In this document: positions 7,695 through 15,580 of the stretch, piece after piece | Position numbering within the stretch: position 1 is the stretch's first letter | Layout: every line of letters begins with the position of its first letter | NCBI RefSeq assembly: GCF_006335145.1 | Contig: NZ_VDMN01000006.1 | Coordinates: 248,001-312,000, forward strand | Reading direction: 5' to 3' | Length of the DNA stretch: 64,000 nucleotides | From: Aliirhizobium smilacinae | Lineage (GTDB): Bacteria; Pseudomonadota; Alphaproteobacteria; Rhizobiales; Rhizobiaceae | Translations under genes and position numbers: made by a program | The notes under the pieces: model-generated | Told to the model about the DNA's origin: nothing | The model's database searches: none | What the model saw: the letters and a program-made list of their open reading frames with translations, nothing else

Positions 7695-8195
7695 TCAGGC
7701 GGCTTTCTTCGCGGCGATGTTGACCGCGCTTTCAGCAAGATCCGACAGAAGATCGTCGGTCTTGGATTCTTCCTTCAGCGTCTCGTCGAGAAGCTTTGCC
7801 GCATCCTTCAGGCCCAGCTGCAGAGCCCAGGCGCGAAGCGTGCCATAGCGGCTGATCTCGTAATGCTCGACAGCCTGAGCTGCGGCAAGAAGACCGGCAT
7901 CGAGTGCAGGCGTGCCCTTGAACTCTTCCAGAATTTCATCGCCTTCGGAAAGAATACCCTCGATCGCATCGCAGGTCTTGCCCTGGGCGCGCTTGCCGAT
8001 GATCTCGAAAACCTGCTTCAGGCGTTCGATCTGGCCTTCGGTCTCTTCCTTATGGGTCTCGAAGGCTGCTTTCAGCTTCGGGTCCTGGGCGCCGCGCGCC
8101 ATTTTCGGTAGAGCCTTCACGATCTGCCGTTCGGCGTAATAAATGTCCTTCAGCGTTTCGTAAAAGAGATCGTTGAGCGTCTTTGTCGTCGCCAT
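7695..8195 (-). CDS. YciF/YciE-like ferritin-fold stress protein (DUF892)
   Basis: 166 residues of a four-helix ferritin-like bundle. Helix 1 has FYETLKDIYYAERQIVKALPKM, helix 2 has ETHKEETEGQIERLKQVF and helix 3 has AAAQAVEHYEISRYGTLRAWA. These glutamates and histidine are the expected di-metal ligands. The YciF family forms dimers and is linked to general stress, with a suggested ferroxidase role. Length is typical. An EcfG-type motif lies 44 bases upstream (8239-8264). It sits between the small DUF2188-like gene and a NepR-like gene. Confidence 0.9.
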   Translation of the reverse strand: MATTKTLNDLFYETLKDIYYAERQIVKALPKMARGAQDPKLKAAFETHKEETEGQIERLKQVFEIIGKRAQGKTCDAIEGILSEGDEILEEFKGTPALDAGLLAAAQAVEHYEISRYGTLRAWALQLGLKDAAKLLDETLKEESKTDDLLSDLAESAVNIAAKKAA

Positions 8196-8238
8196 CGTGG
8201 TTTCTCCCTATCAATCCGGTTGACGATTGCAGGTGCCT

Positions 8239-8264
8239 AACCATGGGGAGATGTCGATAGTTCC
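8239..8264 (-). promoter_or_regulatory. EcfG-type promoter for the YciF-like gene
   Basis: Reverse strand GGAAC (8264-8260), 18 bases, GTTAGG (8241-8236). Correct orientation and distance for the ATG at 8195. Confidence 0.65.
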
Positions 8265-8313
8265 GGGTCTGTACGGTTTCAGACAATTGGCCGGATGGCT
8301 GCGCTAAAACGGT

Positions 8314-8484
8314 TTAGCGCTCAAGCTTCTCGTTGAGGGCGGTCTGGAGCTTACGGGCAAGTTCGAGCAGGCGATCAGGAATGTCTTCCTTCTCGATCTC
8401 CGTCAGCAGGGTCGAGACTTTGCCATTGACGCGGCGCCCCATTCTTGCCTCCCGCTCATCGACCTGAGCATTTTCCTTCGTCAT
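8314..8484 (-). CDS. Second NepR-like anti-sigma factor, 56 aa
   Basis: The C-terminal half (IPDRLLELARKLQTALNEKL) matches the helix of NepR; the clear nepR product at 61878 has IPDRFLDLLERL at the equivalent place. NepR proteins bind EcfG sigma factors and are removed by phosphorylated PhyR. The ATG at 8484 has AGGGG 5 bases upstream; the longer frame to 8619 has no support. It lies 560 bases from the second ECF sigma gene at 9045 but is on the opposite strand, with another gene between, unlike the usual nepR-ecfG operon. It may regulate either sigma factor. Confidence 0.75.
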   Translation of the reverse strand: MTKENAQVDEREARMGRRVNGKVSTLLTEIEKEDIPDRLLELARKLQTALNEKLER

Positions 8485-8611
8485 TCCGACCCCTGACGTA
8501 AGAGGCGCCGAATATAGTTCCGGCGACCGACATGCAGACCTGATCTTTACATTAGATTTCCATACAGCAAGACCGGCATTCTCGGATATCCCGAAAATGT
8601 CACAGATGAAT

Positions 8612-8653
8612 ACAAACAAAAATAATGGACGGCTCGCATAACGAACCGTCCAT
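8612..8653 (-). terminator. Rho-independent terminator of the 68-residue stress gene
   Basis: On the reverse strand, ATGGACGGTTCG, a 5-base loop, CGAGCCGTCCAT (one G-T pair), then TATTTTTGTTT. It begins 17 bases after the stop of the gene at 8670-8876. Confidence 0.82.
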
Positions 8654-8669
8654 GCGTCATGTGTTCTGA

Positions 8670-8876
8670 TCAGTGTTTTGGTGGCTTTGGCGTGCCGGCA
8701 GGTATGGATGTCGTACTGGCCGCAACCGGATCGCTTGCGGGAAAGGTATCTTCCAATCCTTCGTTCAGCTGTTCTTCCAGATCACTTTTATCTTTCTTCG
8801 TGCGTGCGGATTCCTCGGTCTGTCTGAGGCTATCGTCAGGGCGTGGTGTATTCGGCGAATTTTTGTCATTGCCCAT
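8670..8876 (-). CDS. Small acidic hypothetical stress protein, 68 aa
   Basis: The ATG at 8876 follows AGGAGA with a 7-base gap; longer frames lack support. The product is hydrophilic and probably disordered, with a charged KKDKSDLEEQ segment and the ending EGLEDTFPASDPVAAS, a motif I associate with small proteins common in rhizobial stress regulons. The function is unknown. It has a strong EcfG promoter (8916-8941) and its own terminator, so it is a monocistronic unit divergent from the second sigma factor. Confidence 0.82.
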   Translation of the reverse strand: MGNDKNSPNTPRPDDSLRQTEESARTKKDKSDLEEQLNEGLEDTFPASDPVAASTTSIPAGTPKPPKH

Positions 8877-8915
8877 GGCATCGTCTCCTCGTGTCTGGGT
8901 GGCATCACCGATTAA

Positions 8916-8941
8916 AACGGGAGCCGCTTGGCCTTTGTTCC
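8916..8941 (-). promoter_or_regulatory. EcfG-type promoter for the 68-residue gene
   Basis: Reverse strand GGAAC (8941-8937), 17 bases, CGTT (8919-8916). It lies 40 bases from the start codon and is back to back with the motif at 8971-8996. Confidence 0.78.
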
Positions 8942-8970
8942 GCCGCGCAAAAACAGGCTTCCGAGTTTTC

Positions 8971-8996
8971 GGAACCAAATCGCGAATGCATGCGTT
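8971..8996 (+). promoter_or_regulatory. EcfG-type promoter for the second sigma factor gene
   Basis: GGAAC (8971-8975), 17 bases, CGTT (8993-8996), 48 bases before the GTG at 9045. This suggests that the sigma gene is itself driven by an EcfG sigma, by autoregulation or by the copy at 61315. Confidence 0.8.
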
Positions 8997-9044
8997 TGCC
9001 ACCCGTCAATTCAGCCTGAATAGAGTAAGGAGAGGTAGGCAACG

Positions 9045-9551
9045 GTGTCTGACTCACAGTTGAACGGTGACCCTGCTCGTCAAGATATTGTCAGGCTGAT
9101 ACCGGCTCTTCGCGCATTTGCCCGTACCTTCTGCCGCAATTCTTCGGATGCGGACGATCTGGTGCAGGAAACGTTGATGAAGGCGCTTGCCAATCTCGAC
9201 AAATTCGAACGTGGCACCAAGCTTAAATCGTGGCTTTTCACGATCATGCGCAACACGTTCTACACACGGTCCAAGATCCTCGGGCGTGAAGCGCCCGGTC
9301 TCGAGGAAAACGTGTCCGGCGATACGCCGATCGCCGCCTCGCAGGAAATGGCGGCACGGGCAAAGGAAGTGCAGCGCGCCCTGCAGAAACTACCTCCGCA
9401 TTATCGCGAGGTGCTGACGCTCGTGGCAATCCTCGGCGAGAGCTACGAGGCGACAGCCGTCATCTGCGATTGCGCTGTCGGCACGGTGAAAAGCCGGCTC
9501 AACCGCGCACGGCACCAGATATTGCAGGAACTCGGGGAGGAAGCGGGCTGA
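9045..9551 (+). CDS. ECF sigma factor, EcfG-like (second copy)
   Basis: A 168-residue sigma-70 family protein. Region 2 spans about residues 18-85 (DADDLVQETLMKALANLDKF, then LKSWLFTIMRNTFY) and region 4 about 110-160 (LPPHYREVLTLVAI, then CAVGTVKSRLNRAR). The layout and key residues resemble EcfG at 61315. The start is GTG at 9045, with AGGAGAGG upstream. sodC follows after 28 bases, so the two probably form an operon. The EcfG motif upstream and the nearby NepR-like gene suggest a second branch of the general stress response. Which promoters this copy recognises is not known. Confidence 0.88.
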   Translation: MSDSQLNGDPARQDIVRLIPALRAFARTFCRNSSDADDLVQETLMKALANLDKFERGTKLKSWLFTIMRNTFYTRSKILGREAPGLEENVSGDTPIAASQEMAARAKEVQRALQKLPPHYREVLTLVAILGESYEATAVICDCAVGTVKSRLNRARHQILQELGEEAG

Positions 9552-9579
9552 GGCCCGTCCGACAGATCAGGAGAACACC

Positions 9580-10095
9580 ATGAAATATCCGCTCGCTACG
9601 GCTCTTGCGGCTGCCTCCATCACCATGCCGGGCATGGCGATGAGCCAGGATGCTTCCAAGGCAACAGCCAGATTTATCGGCGCGGATGGCAAGGAGATCG
9701 GCACTGCCGACCTTACCGGCACCAAGGCCGGCGTGATGATCGCTGTCGCGATCAGTGGATTGCCTGCCGGTCAGTGGGTCGCCTTCCATGTGCATCAGAC
9801 CGGGACCTGCGATCATACGACCGGCCATGAATCGGCAGGCGGTCATTTCAATCCAAAAAATGCGGAACATGGCTATCTTGCCGCAAAGGGTCAACATGCC
9901 GGCGACATGCCGAACCAGTATGTGCCGGCAGACGGCACGCTCAGGGCGCATGTCTTCAACACGGCCGTCACGCTGGAAGATGGCGACAGTGCCATCAAGG
10001 GCAAGGCGCTGATGATCCACGCCAATCCCGACGACTACTCCGGCCAGCCCTCTGGAAACGCCGGCAAACGGCTGGCCTGCGCCGTCATCGAATAG
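9580..10095 (+). CDS. sodC: Periplasmic Cu/Zn superoxide dismutase
   Basis: 171 residues with a signal peptide (about 1-22, ending AMS). Copper and zinc ligands are visible in FHVHQTGTCDH, SAGGHFNP and the C-terminal MIHANPDDYSGQPSGNAG, and the paired cysteines lie near TGTC and RLACAVIE. It converts superoxide to peroxide and oxygen in the periplasm. It is translated 28 bases after the ECF sigma gene, so it is probably under the same EcfG promoter. It ends 3 bases from the convergent glutathione S-transferase gene, with no room for a terminator. Confidence 0.93.
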   Translation: MKYPLATALAAASITMPGMAMSQDASKATARFIGADGKEIGTADLTGTKAGVMIAVAISGLPAGQWVAFHVHQTGTCDHTTGHESAGGHFNPKNAEHGYLAAKGQHAGDMPNQYVPADGTLRAHVFNTAVTLEDGDSAIKGKALMIHANPDDYSGQPSGNAGKRLACAVIE

Positions 10096-10097
10096 GC

Positions 10098-10823
10098 TCA
10101 GCTGTTCAGATCGAGTTCGGGATAGTGTCGGAAAATCCCGGATTCGCTGAACGGCAGGCGTCGTTCGGACTTCAGATAGGCCTTGATATTCGGTCGTTTG
10201 GAAACGTTCTGGCGTAGGGCTGAGAGCTTGGGATAGTCTTTCACCAGCGCCTTCATCGCTTTTGGGAAAGCATAATGCAGGCCTTCCATCACCTGAAACA
10301 GTGACAGATCCACATAGGTGAGGTCCTTGCCGATGCTGAAACTCCCAGTCGACGGATTGGCCGACAGCATGCGTTCGAAATAGCCGAGGAATTTCGGGAT
10401 GCGGTCCTTGATGAATGCTGTAGAGCGGGCCTTCGCCTCAGTCTTCTGATCCTCGTAATAATCACTGGTGCTGATCGGGTGGTGGGTGTCGTGCACCTCG
10501 GCGACGAAATCCGTGATCGTCAGCTCCAGCCCATTGGCAATCAGACGGCTCTTTTCGTCTTCCGGAACAAGGCCGAGCTTGGGGCCGAGATAGAGCAGAA
10601 TATTGGCGACGTGGGAGATAACGAGTTCGCCGTCCTTCAGGAAGGGCGGGGCGAACGGCATCTGGGCGTGGCCGTGGTCTCCCTTGAGGAATTCCATCAT
10701 CGCCTGTGTGCCGGTCGAACTGCGGCACTTGTCGATATATTTGGCACCCGCTTCTTCCAGCGCCAGGCGTATAAATTCGCCGCGGCCCTGAATGCCGTCC
10801 CAGTAGTAAAGTTCGTATGGCAT
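10098..10823 (-). CDS. Glutathione S-transferase family protein
   Basis: 241 residues. The N-terminal thioredoxin-like domain has YELYYWDGIQGRGEFIRLAL, with Tyr as the likely glutathione-activating residue, as in alpha/mu/sigma classes. The C-terminal helical domain includes DLTYVDLSLFQVMEG. The start at ATG 10823 is chosen because the domain begins immediately; the longer frame to 11063 adds unrelated sequence. The ribosome site (GGGAG, 12 bases) is weak. A candidate EcfG motif (10937-10961) lies upstream. It probably detoxifies electrophiles; the substrate is unknown. Confidence 0.88.
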   Translation of the reverse strand: MPYELYYWDGIQGRGEFIRLALEEAGAKYIDKCRSSTGTQAMMEFLKGDHGHAQMPFAPPFLKDGELVISHVANILLYLGPKLGLVPEDEKSRLIANGLELTITDFVAEVHDTHHPISTSDYYEDQKTEAKARSTAFIKDRIPKFLGYFERMLSANPSTGSFSIGKDLTYVDLSLFQVMEGLHYAFPKAMKALVKDYPKLSALRQNVSKRPNIKAYLKSERRLPFSESGIFRHYPELDLNS

Positions 10824-10936
10824 GCGCTGTGAGAACTCCCTGTTTCCAGAAGAGACATAGCGACCGCAGCAAGTTTTCAAGACCGGTATCCTGATCGCCC
10901 CGGCCGGCTGGTACAAACCTGCCGCTTTCGACAACC

Positions 10937-10961
10937 AACCTCTGTCCTTTCCAACCGTTCC
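10937..10961 (-). promoter_or_regulatory. EcfG-like promoter candidate for the GST gene
   Basis: Reverse strand GGAAC (10961-10957), 17 bases, GTT (10939-10937). It would give a leader of about 100 bases, so support is moderate. Confidence 0.45.
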
Positions 10962-11077
10962 TCCTAATTTACGTTCTGCGCCGGACTGGTTGCGGTTTTC
11001 ACCGGATGGCCAGATCGAAGGGTGCGGGCGTGCAGAGGGTCGTCTGCCGCTTTCTCGGGACATGATGAGGGTGCTTC

Positions 11078-13420
11078 ATGGCTATTCGGATTACGGCAAT
11101 CATCATCGCGCTGATGGGGCTGGCGCTTGCGGGCGGCGGGGCCTATCTGCTTTCGCTCGGCGGCAGCGCCTATTACCTCCTCTGCGGTATAGGCTTTCTC
11201 ATTACCGCAGCCCTTCTTATCGCGCGTAAGCTGCTGGCACTGCATGTCTATGCGGTGATCGTCGTCGCCTCGCTTGCCTGGGCGATCTGGGAAGTCGGGT
11301 TCGACTGGTGGCAGCTCGGCCCGCGCGGCGGGGTGATCATTCTACTCGGCATGTGGCTGCTGACGCCGTGGATCCGCCGACCGCTTGGTTTCGTCAGTCC
11401 GACAGGCGCGCGTTACGGCGCCAGCGCCAAGCCGCTTGCCGTTGCGGTGGCGCTCGCAGTCCTCATTGCAGCAGTCTCGATGTTTTTCGATCCGCTCGAC
11501 CAGAGCGGCAATCTTCCGGAAGAAAAGGTCGCGGCTGCACCTGCGCTCGGCGGCAATGTGCCGGATGGCGAATGGCACCAGTATGGCCGCACACCTTATG
11601 GGCAGCGTTATTCGCCGCTCGATCAGGTCAATGTCGAGAATGTCGGCAAGCTTACGGAAGCCTGGCGTTACCAGACCGGCGACGTGAAGCGGCCGGACGA
11701 TGTCGGCGAGACGACCTATCAGGTGACGCCACTGAAGATCGGCAACAATCTCTATCTCTGCACGCCGCATAATCTGGCGATCGCGCTCGATGCGACGACC
11801 GGCAAGCAGGTGTGGAAATTCGATGCAAATTCCGGCATGAACCCGGACCGGCAGCACCAGACCTGCCGCGGGGTCAGCTACTACAAGGACCAGGCGGCTG
11901 CCGCCGACACACCCTGCGCCGAACGTGTCTATGTGCCGACATCGGATGCCCGGCTGATCGCGCTTGATGCGAAAAACGGCGAGGTTTGCCCGTCCTTTGC
12001 CGAAAACGGCACGCTGCATCTGGAAAAGGGGATGAAGTACAATCCTGCCGGCTATTATTACTCGACCTCGCCGCCGGCGATCGTCGGCAACAAGATCATC
12101 ATCGGCGGGGCGGTCAACGACAATTATTCGACGCAGGAACAGTCCGGCGTCATCCGCGCCTTCGACGTCAATTCCGGACAGCTGATCTGGAACTGGGATT
12201 CGGGAAATCCGAGCCAGACCCAGCCGTTGCCGGAGGGGCAGACCTACACGACCAATTCGCCGAACAGCTGGTCGGTCTTCTCGGTCGATGAGGAACTGGG
12301 CCTCGTCTATATCCCGCTCGGCAACCAGGTGCCCGACCAGCTCGGCATGGGCCGGTCGGAAAACGTGGAAAAGTATTCGTCGTCGATCGTTGCGCTCGAC
12401 ATCAATACCGGTGCCGACCGCTGGGTGCGCCAGACCGTGCATCACGATCTGTGGGACATGGATGTGCCGGCGCAGCCGGTGCTGCTCAATATCACCAAGT
12501 CCGACAATTCTGTCGTGCCGGCGCTCGTCGGTCCGACCAAGCAGGGCGATATCTATTTACTCGACCGGCGCACCGGCGAGCCTATCATTCCGGTGACCGA
12601 ACAGCCGGCGCCGGGCGGCACGATCCCCGAGGATCACGCCTCTCCGACGCAGCCGATTTCGGCACTCAACTTCCGGCCGCGCAAGCTGGAAGGTCGCGAC
12701 ATGTGGGGTGTCACCATGTTCGACCAGATGGTGTGCCGCATCCGGCTGGAGCAGATGAATTACGACGGGCAATACACGCCGCCGTCGCTCAACGGCACGA
12801 TCGTCTATCCGGGTAATTTCGGCACGTTCAACTGGGGTTCTGTCGCAGTGGATCCCGAGCGGATGGTGATGTTCGGCATGCCGACCTATCTCGCCTTCAC
12901 CTCGAAACTGGTGCCGCGTGCCGACATTCCGCCGAAGGGGCAGGACGAAAAAGGCTCCGAACAGGGTCTGAACCGCAATGACGGCGCGCCTTATGGCGTG
13001 CTGATGGGGCCGTTCCTCGGGCCGCTGAACATTCCCTGCCAGGCGCCGCCTTGGGGGTATGTTTCCGGTGCGGATCTCCGGACCGGCAAGATCGCCTACA
13101 AGCATCGCAATGGCACGGTTCACGACATGACGCCTCTGCCGCTGCCGTTCAAGGTGGGTGTGCCGGGTATTGGCGGGCCGATGATCACCAAGGGCGGCGT
13201 CGCCTTCCTCGGTGCGGCCGTCGACGACTATCTGCGTGCCTACAACCTGACCGATGGCAAGCAGCTCTGGGAAGCCCGGCTTCCGGCCGGCGGGCAGGCG
13301 ACGCCGATGACCTATGCGGTCGAGGACGGTCGTCAATTCGTCGTCATCGTTGCCGGCGGTCATGGCTCTGTCGGCACAAAACCGGGCGATTACGTGATCG
13401 CCTATGCACTGCCGAGGTAA
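11078..13420 (+). CDS. gcd: Membrane-bound PQQ-dependent glucose dehydrogenase
   Basis: A 780-residue quinoprotein, close to the 796 of E. coli Gcd. About five membrane helices occupy residues 3-140, followed by a periplasmic beta-propeller from about 165. HHDLWDMD at about 455-462 contains the expected catalytic Asp, and repeated W-containing blades and the C-terminal GGQATPMTY and VVIVAGGHGSVGT match the family. It oxidises glucose to gluconolactone and passes electrons to ubiquinone. No pqq genes are in the window, so the cofactor must be made elsewhere or taken up. A strong terminator follows, so it is monocistronic. Confidence 0.95.
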   Translation: MAIRITAIIIALMGLALAGGGAYLLSLGGSAYYLLCGIGFLITAALLIARKLLALHVYAVIVVASLAWAIWEVGFDWWQLGPRGGVIILLGMWLLTPWIRRPLGFVSPTGARYGASAKPLAVAVALAVLIAAVSMFFDPLDQSGNLPEEKVAAAPALGGNVPDGEWHQYGRTPYGQRYSPLDQVNVENVGKLTEAWRYQTGDVKRPDDVGETTYQVTPLKIGNNLYLCTPHNLAIALDATTGKQVWKFDANSGMNPDRQHQTCRGVSYYKDQAAAADTPCAERVYVPTSDARLIALDAKNGEVCPSFAENGTLHLEKGMKYNPAGYYYSTSPPAIVGNKIIIGGAVNDNYSTQEQSGVIRAFDVNSGQLIWNWDSGNPSQTQPLPEGQTYTTNSPNSWSVFSVDEELGLVYIPLGNQVPDQLGMGRSENVEKYSSSIVALDINTGADRWVRQTVHHDLWDMDVPAQPVLLNITKSDNSVVPALVGPTKQGDIYLLDRRTGEPIIPVTEQPAPGGTIPEDHASPTQPISALNFRPRKLEGRDMWGVTMFDQMVCRIRLEQMNYDGQYTPPSLNGTIVYPGNFGTFNWGSVAVDPERMVMFGMPTYLAFTSKLVPRADIPPKGQDEKGSEQGLNRNDGAPYGVLMGPFLGPLNIPCQAPPWGYVSGADLRTGKIAYKHRNGTVHDMTPLPLPFKVGVPGIGGPMITKGGVAFLGAAVDDYLRAYNLTDGKQLWEARLPAGGQATPMTYAVEDGRQFVVIVAGGHGSVGTKPGDYVIAYALPR

Positions 13421-13425
13421 GCAAT

Positions 13426-13459
13426 ATGGCTGCGGCGCAAGACGTCGCAGCCATTTTTT
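13426..13459 (+). terminator. Rho-independent terminator after gcd
   Basis: ATGGCTGCGGCG, loop CAAGA, CGTCGCAGCCAT (12 pairs with one G-T), then six T. It starts 6 bases after the gcd stop. Confidence 0.9.
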
Positions 13460-13607
13460 AACGGTAGACGGTTATCCAGGTCAGTTCACGCTTTGAAATG
13501 TACAGTCATTTAATATGACTTCCTATTCCGTGCCATTCCGGTCATGAGACTATCGACACCCCGTCCGAGTGACGACTCGACGAACCATAGACTAAAGAGC
13601 TGACAGC

Positions 13608-14966
13608 ATGAAAAATCCAGTCGCAGTTAATCGCCTTGCCGAAAATACCGTCTTCCGCAAAGGCGACGTTTTCGTTCTCTTCGGCGAATTGTTCGGTCGC
13701 GGATATGCGACGGGCCTGCTCGACGAAGCAAAGCGGGCCGGCATGGAGATTGTCGGCGTCACCGTCGGACGCCGCGACGAGAACAACGCGCTTCGGCCGC
13801 TGACCACAGAAGAACTCGCAGAAGCCGAAGCCCGTCTGGGCGGCAAGATCATCAACATCCCCGTCATGGCTGGCTTCGATCTCGATGCGCCTGCGGGCGG
13901 CCCTACGCCGACCGATCTGCTTTCGAAGCTGACGCTTGAAAACTGGCAGAGCGAAAAGCTCGACTGGGACTACATCCAGCAGTGCCGGGACGTTGCCACA
14001 GCGCGGTTCAAGAATGCGGTTTCCGAGGTTATGGCCGTTCTCGACGGCATGATCGGCGAAGGCCGCAATGTCTTCTTCGCCCATACGATGGCCGGCGGCA
14101 TTCCGAAGGCCAAGGTGTTCCTGGTCATCGCCAACCGCATCTACAAGGGCACCGCCGGCCGTCACATGTCGTCCCAGGCTCTGGTCGAAAGTGATCTCGG
14201 CAAGCTAATCCTGCAGAATTTCGATGAAGTTTCCGCAATCACCTTCCAGCATCTGATCGATGCCAGTGCTTCGATCCGCGCGCGTGTCGAAGCGGCAGGC
14301 AATCAGGTCCGTTACACGGCCTATGGTTATCACGGCACCGCGGTGCTGATCGACGGCGATTACCGCTGGCAGACCTATACGAACTACACTCAGGGCTATG
14401 CCAAGATGCGTCTCGAAGGCATCGCGGAAAAGGCTTGGGCAGCGGGCATCAAGGCAAGCGTCTATAATTGTCCCGAAATCCGCACCAATTCTTCCGACGT
14501 GTTCACCGGCATCGAGCTGCCGCTGATCCCGCTGCTGCTCGCCTTGAAGAAGGAGAATGGTGGTGCGTGGGCGGAAAGCCAGTGGCAGGCCTGCGAGAAG
14601 CTTCTGAAGGACGGTTTCTCGATGAAGGACGTGCTGCAGAAGATTACCGACATGCAGGGCAGCGCTGTCATGCGTCCGTTCTACGATTTCTCGGCATGGC
14701 CGATGGCGAACGGCCAGGAGCAGGCAGATCTCACCATCGGCACGTCCAGCGAGATCTCCCAGATGCATCGTGACAGCAAGGCGCTGATCAGTGACCTGCT
14801 GAGCGTGTTCGTCGTTGAAGCAACGGGCAAGCTGATCTTCGCCGAATCGTCCGAGCCAACTGGCCCCGTCCAGTGGCTCAACCACGATATCGTTGCCCGC
14901 CGACTGAATGCTTCGCATGCACAGTCCGCTCACGAAGTTTCCGCTTCGACCCGCGAAGTGGCCTGA
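13608..14966 (+). CDS. FabMG-like enoyl-ACP reductase family protein (tentative)
   Basis: 452 residues. The N-terminus FRKGDVFVLFGELFGRGYATG looks like a Rossmann-type nucleotide-binding opening, followed by GVTVGRRDENNALRPLTTEE. A central helical part contains FFAHTMAGGIPKAKVFLVIA, and the C-terminus WLNHDIVARRL is polar. I recall this layout from the enoyl-ACP reductase FabMG family found in rhizobia and metagenomes, an alternative to FabI that resists triclosan. This assignment rests on recall, not a search. It is monocistronic and away from other fatty-acid genes, so its pathway role is not shown by context. Confidence 0.6.
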   Translation: MKNPVAVNRLAENTVFRKGDVFVLFGELFGRGYATGLLDEAKRAGMEIVGVTVGRRDENNALRPLTTEELAEAEARLGGKIINIPVMAGFDLDAPAGGPTPTDLLSKLTLENWQSEKLDWDYIQQCRDVATARFKNAVSEVMAVLDGMIGEGRNVFFAHTMAGGIPKAKVFLVIANRIYKGTAGRHMSSQALVESDLGKLILQNFDEVSAITFQHLIDASASIRARVEAAGNQVRYTAYGYHGTAVLIDGDYRWQTYTNYTQGYAKMRLEGIAEKAWAAGIKASVYNCPEIRTNSSDVFTGIELPLIPLLLALKKENGGAWAESQWQACEKLLKDGFSMKDVLQKITDMQGSAVMRPFYDFSAWPMANGQEQADLTIGTSSEISQMHRDSKALISDLLSVFVVEATGKLIFAESSEPTGPVQWLNHDIVARRLNASHAQSAHEVSASTREVA

Positions 14967-15018
14967 GTTATCCCTTTTTATGAGTAAGCTTGCCACCATA
15001 CAATACGGGTGGCTGGAT

Positions 15019-15040
15019 GAGAGCCTCAACCGAGGCTCTC
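15019..15040. terminator. 9-bp hairpin downstream of the FabMG-like gene
   Basis: GAGAGCCTC, loop AACC, GAGGCTCTC, 52 bases after the stop. No T-run follows, so it may be a 3'-end stabiliser and not a true terminator. Confidence 0.45.
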
Positions 15041-15116
15041 GCCCTTGCAGCGAAATCATGTTCCAGCTCAGATTGGGGAGCGAGCCTCGTCACGTAGGCA
15101 TCGACGGCTTGTTATC

Positions 15117-15254
15117 CTATTCCGCAGTTCCCGGATCCGTCGCGCTCGCATATTCGACCAATGCCTTTATCACGGTCCGATACGCCATTTTATGCGCACC
15201 CGCAGCCACGTCATATCTGTCCGGCGTTGCTTCTTCCGGCACCAATATCTCCAT
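15117..15254 (-). CDS. Possible small protein, 45 aa
   Basis: A reverse-strand frame of 45 residues that follows the BON-domain gene by 24 bases on the same strand. It begins MEILVPEEATPDRYDVAAGA and continues with a helical KMAYRTVIKALVEYA segment. A plausible amphipathic helix and its position behind the BON gene favour it. No clear ribosome site and no recognised family count against it. Treat as a candidate only. Confidence 0.35.
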   Translation of the reverse strand: MEILVPEEATPDRYDVAAGAHKMAYRTVIKALVEYASATDPGTAE

Positions 15255-15278
15255 GTTTCAGGCTACGCGTAGAGGCTC

Positions 15279-15572
15279 TCAAATCCCGCGTTGAACCTGA
15301 TCCGGGCCTGTCGCAGCGATCTCGTTCCTGACCTTGGTGACGCCTTCGACACTGCGAGCGACTTCCTCGGCGCGAGTGACTTCTTCCAGCCTGAGGACTG
15401 CGCCGGCAAGGGTGATGGTCGAGCCGTTCGCGGTCACCGTCACATCGCTGGCATCGATGCCGCCGGAAGAGGCAAGCGCGTCGGATACCGCGGATTCCAG
15501 AGTTGCGCGGGCCGGGAATTCGACTTCGATTTCCGGCGGCGCTTCGTAAAACTGCTGATGCTTGAAGACCAT
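15279..15572 (-). CDS. BON domain protein, 97 aa
   Basis: The ATG at 15572 follows GGGAGGA with a 6-base gap; the longer frame to 15605 is unsupported. Residues 28-90 form one BON domain: LESAVSDALASSGGI, the strand VTVTANGSTITLAGAV, and the helix VTRAEEVARSVEGVTKVRNEI. BON domains bind lipid or membrane surfaces and occur in OsmY-like stress proteins. No signal peptide is visible, so it is probably cytoplasmic. A hairpin in the leader (15581-15600) includes the ribosome site and may control translation. Confidence 0.88.
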   Translation of the reverse strand: MVFKHQQFYEAPPEIEVEFPARATLESAVSDALASSGGIDASDVTVTANGSTITLAGAVLRLEEVTRAEEVARSVEGVTKVRNEIAATGPDQVQRGI

Positions 15573-15580
15573 GTCGATTC

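Noticed and set aside
8491..8521. GGAAC upstream of the NepR-like gene
   Set aside because: No acceptable -10 at 16-19 bases; the nearest (CGTC at 18) would put the start nearly on the ATG.
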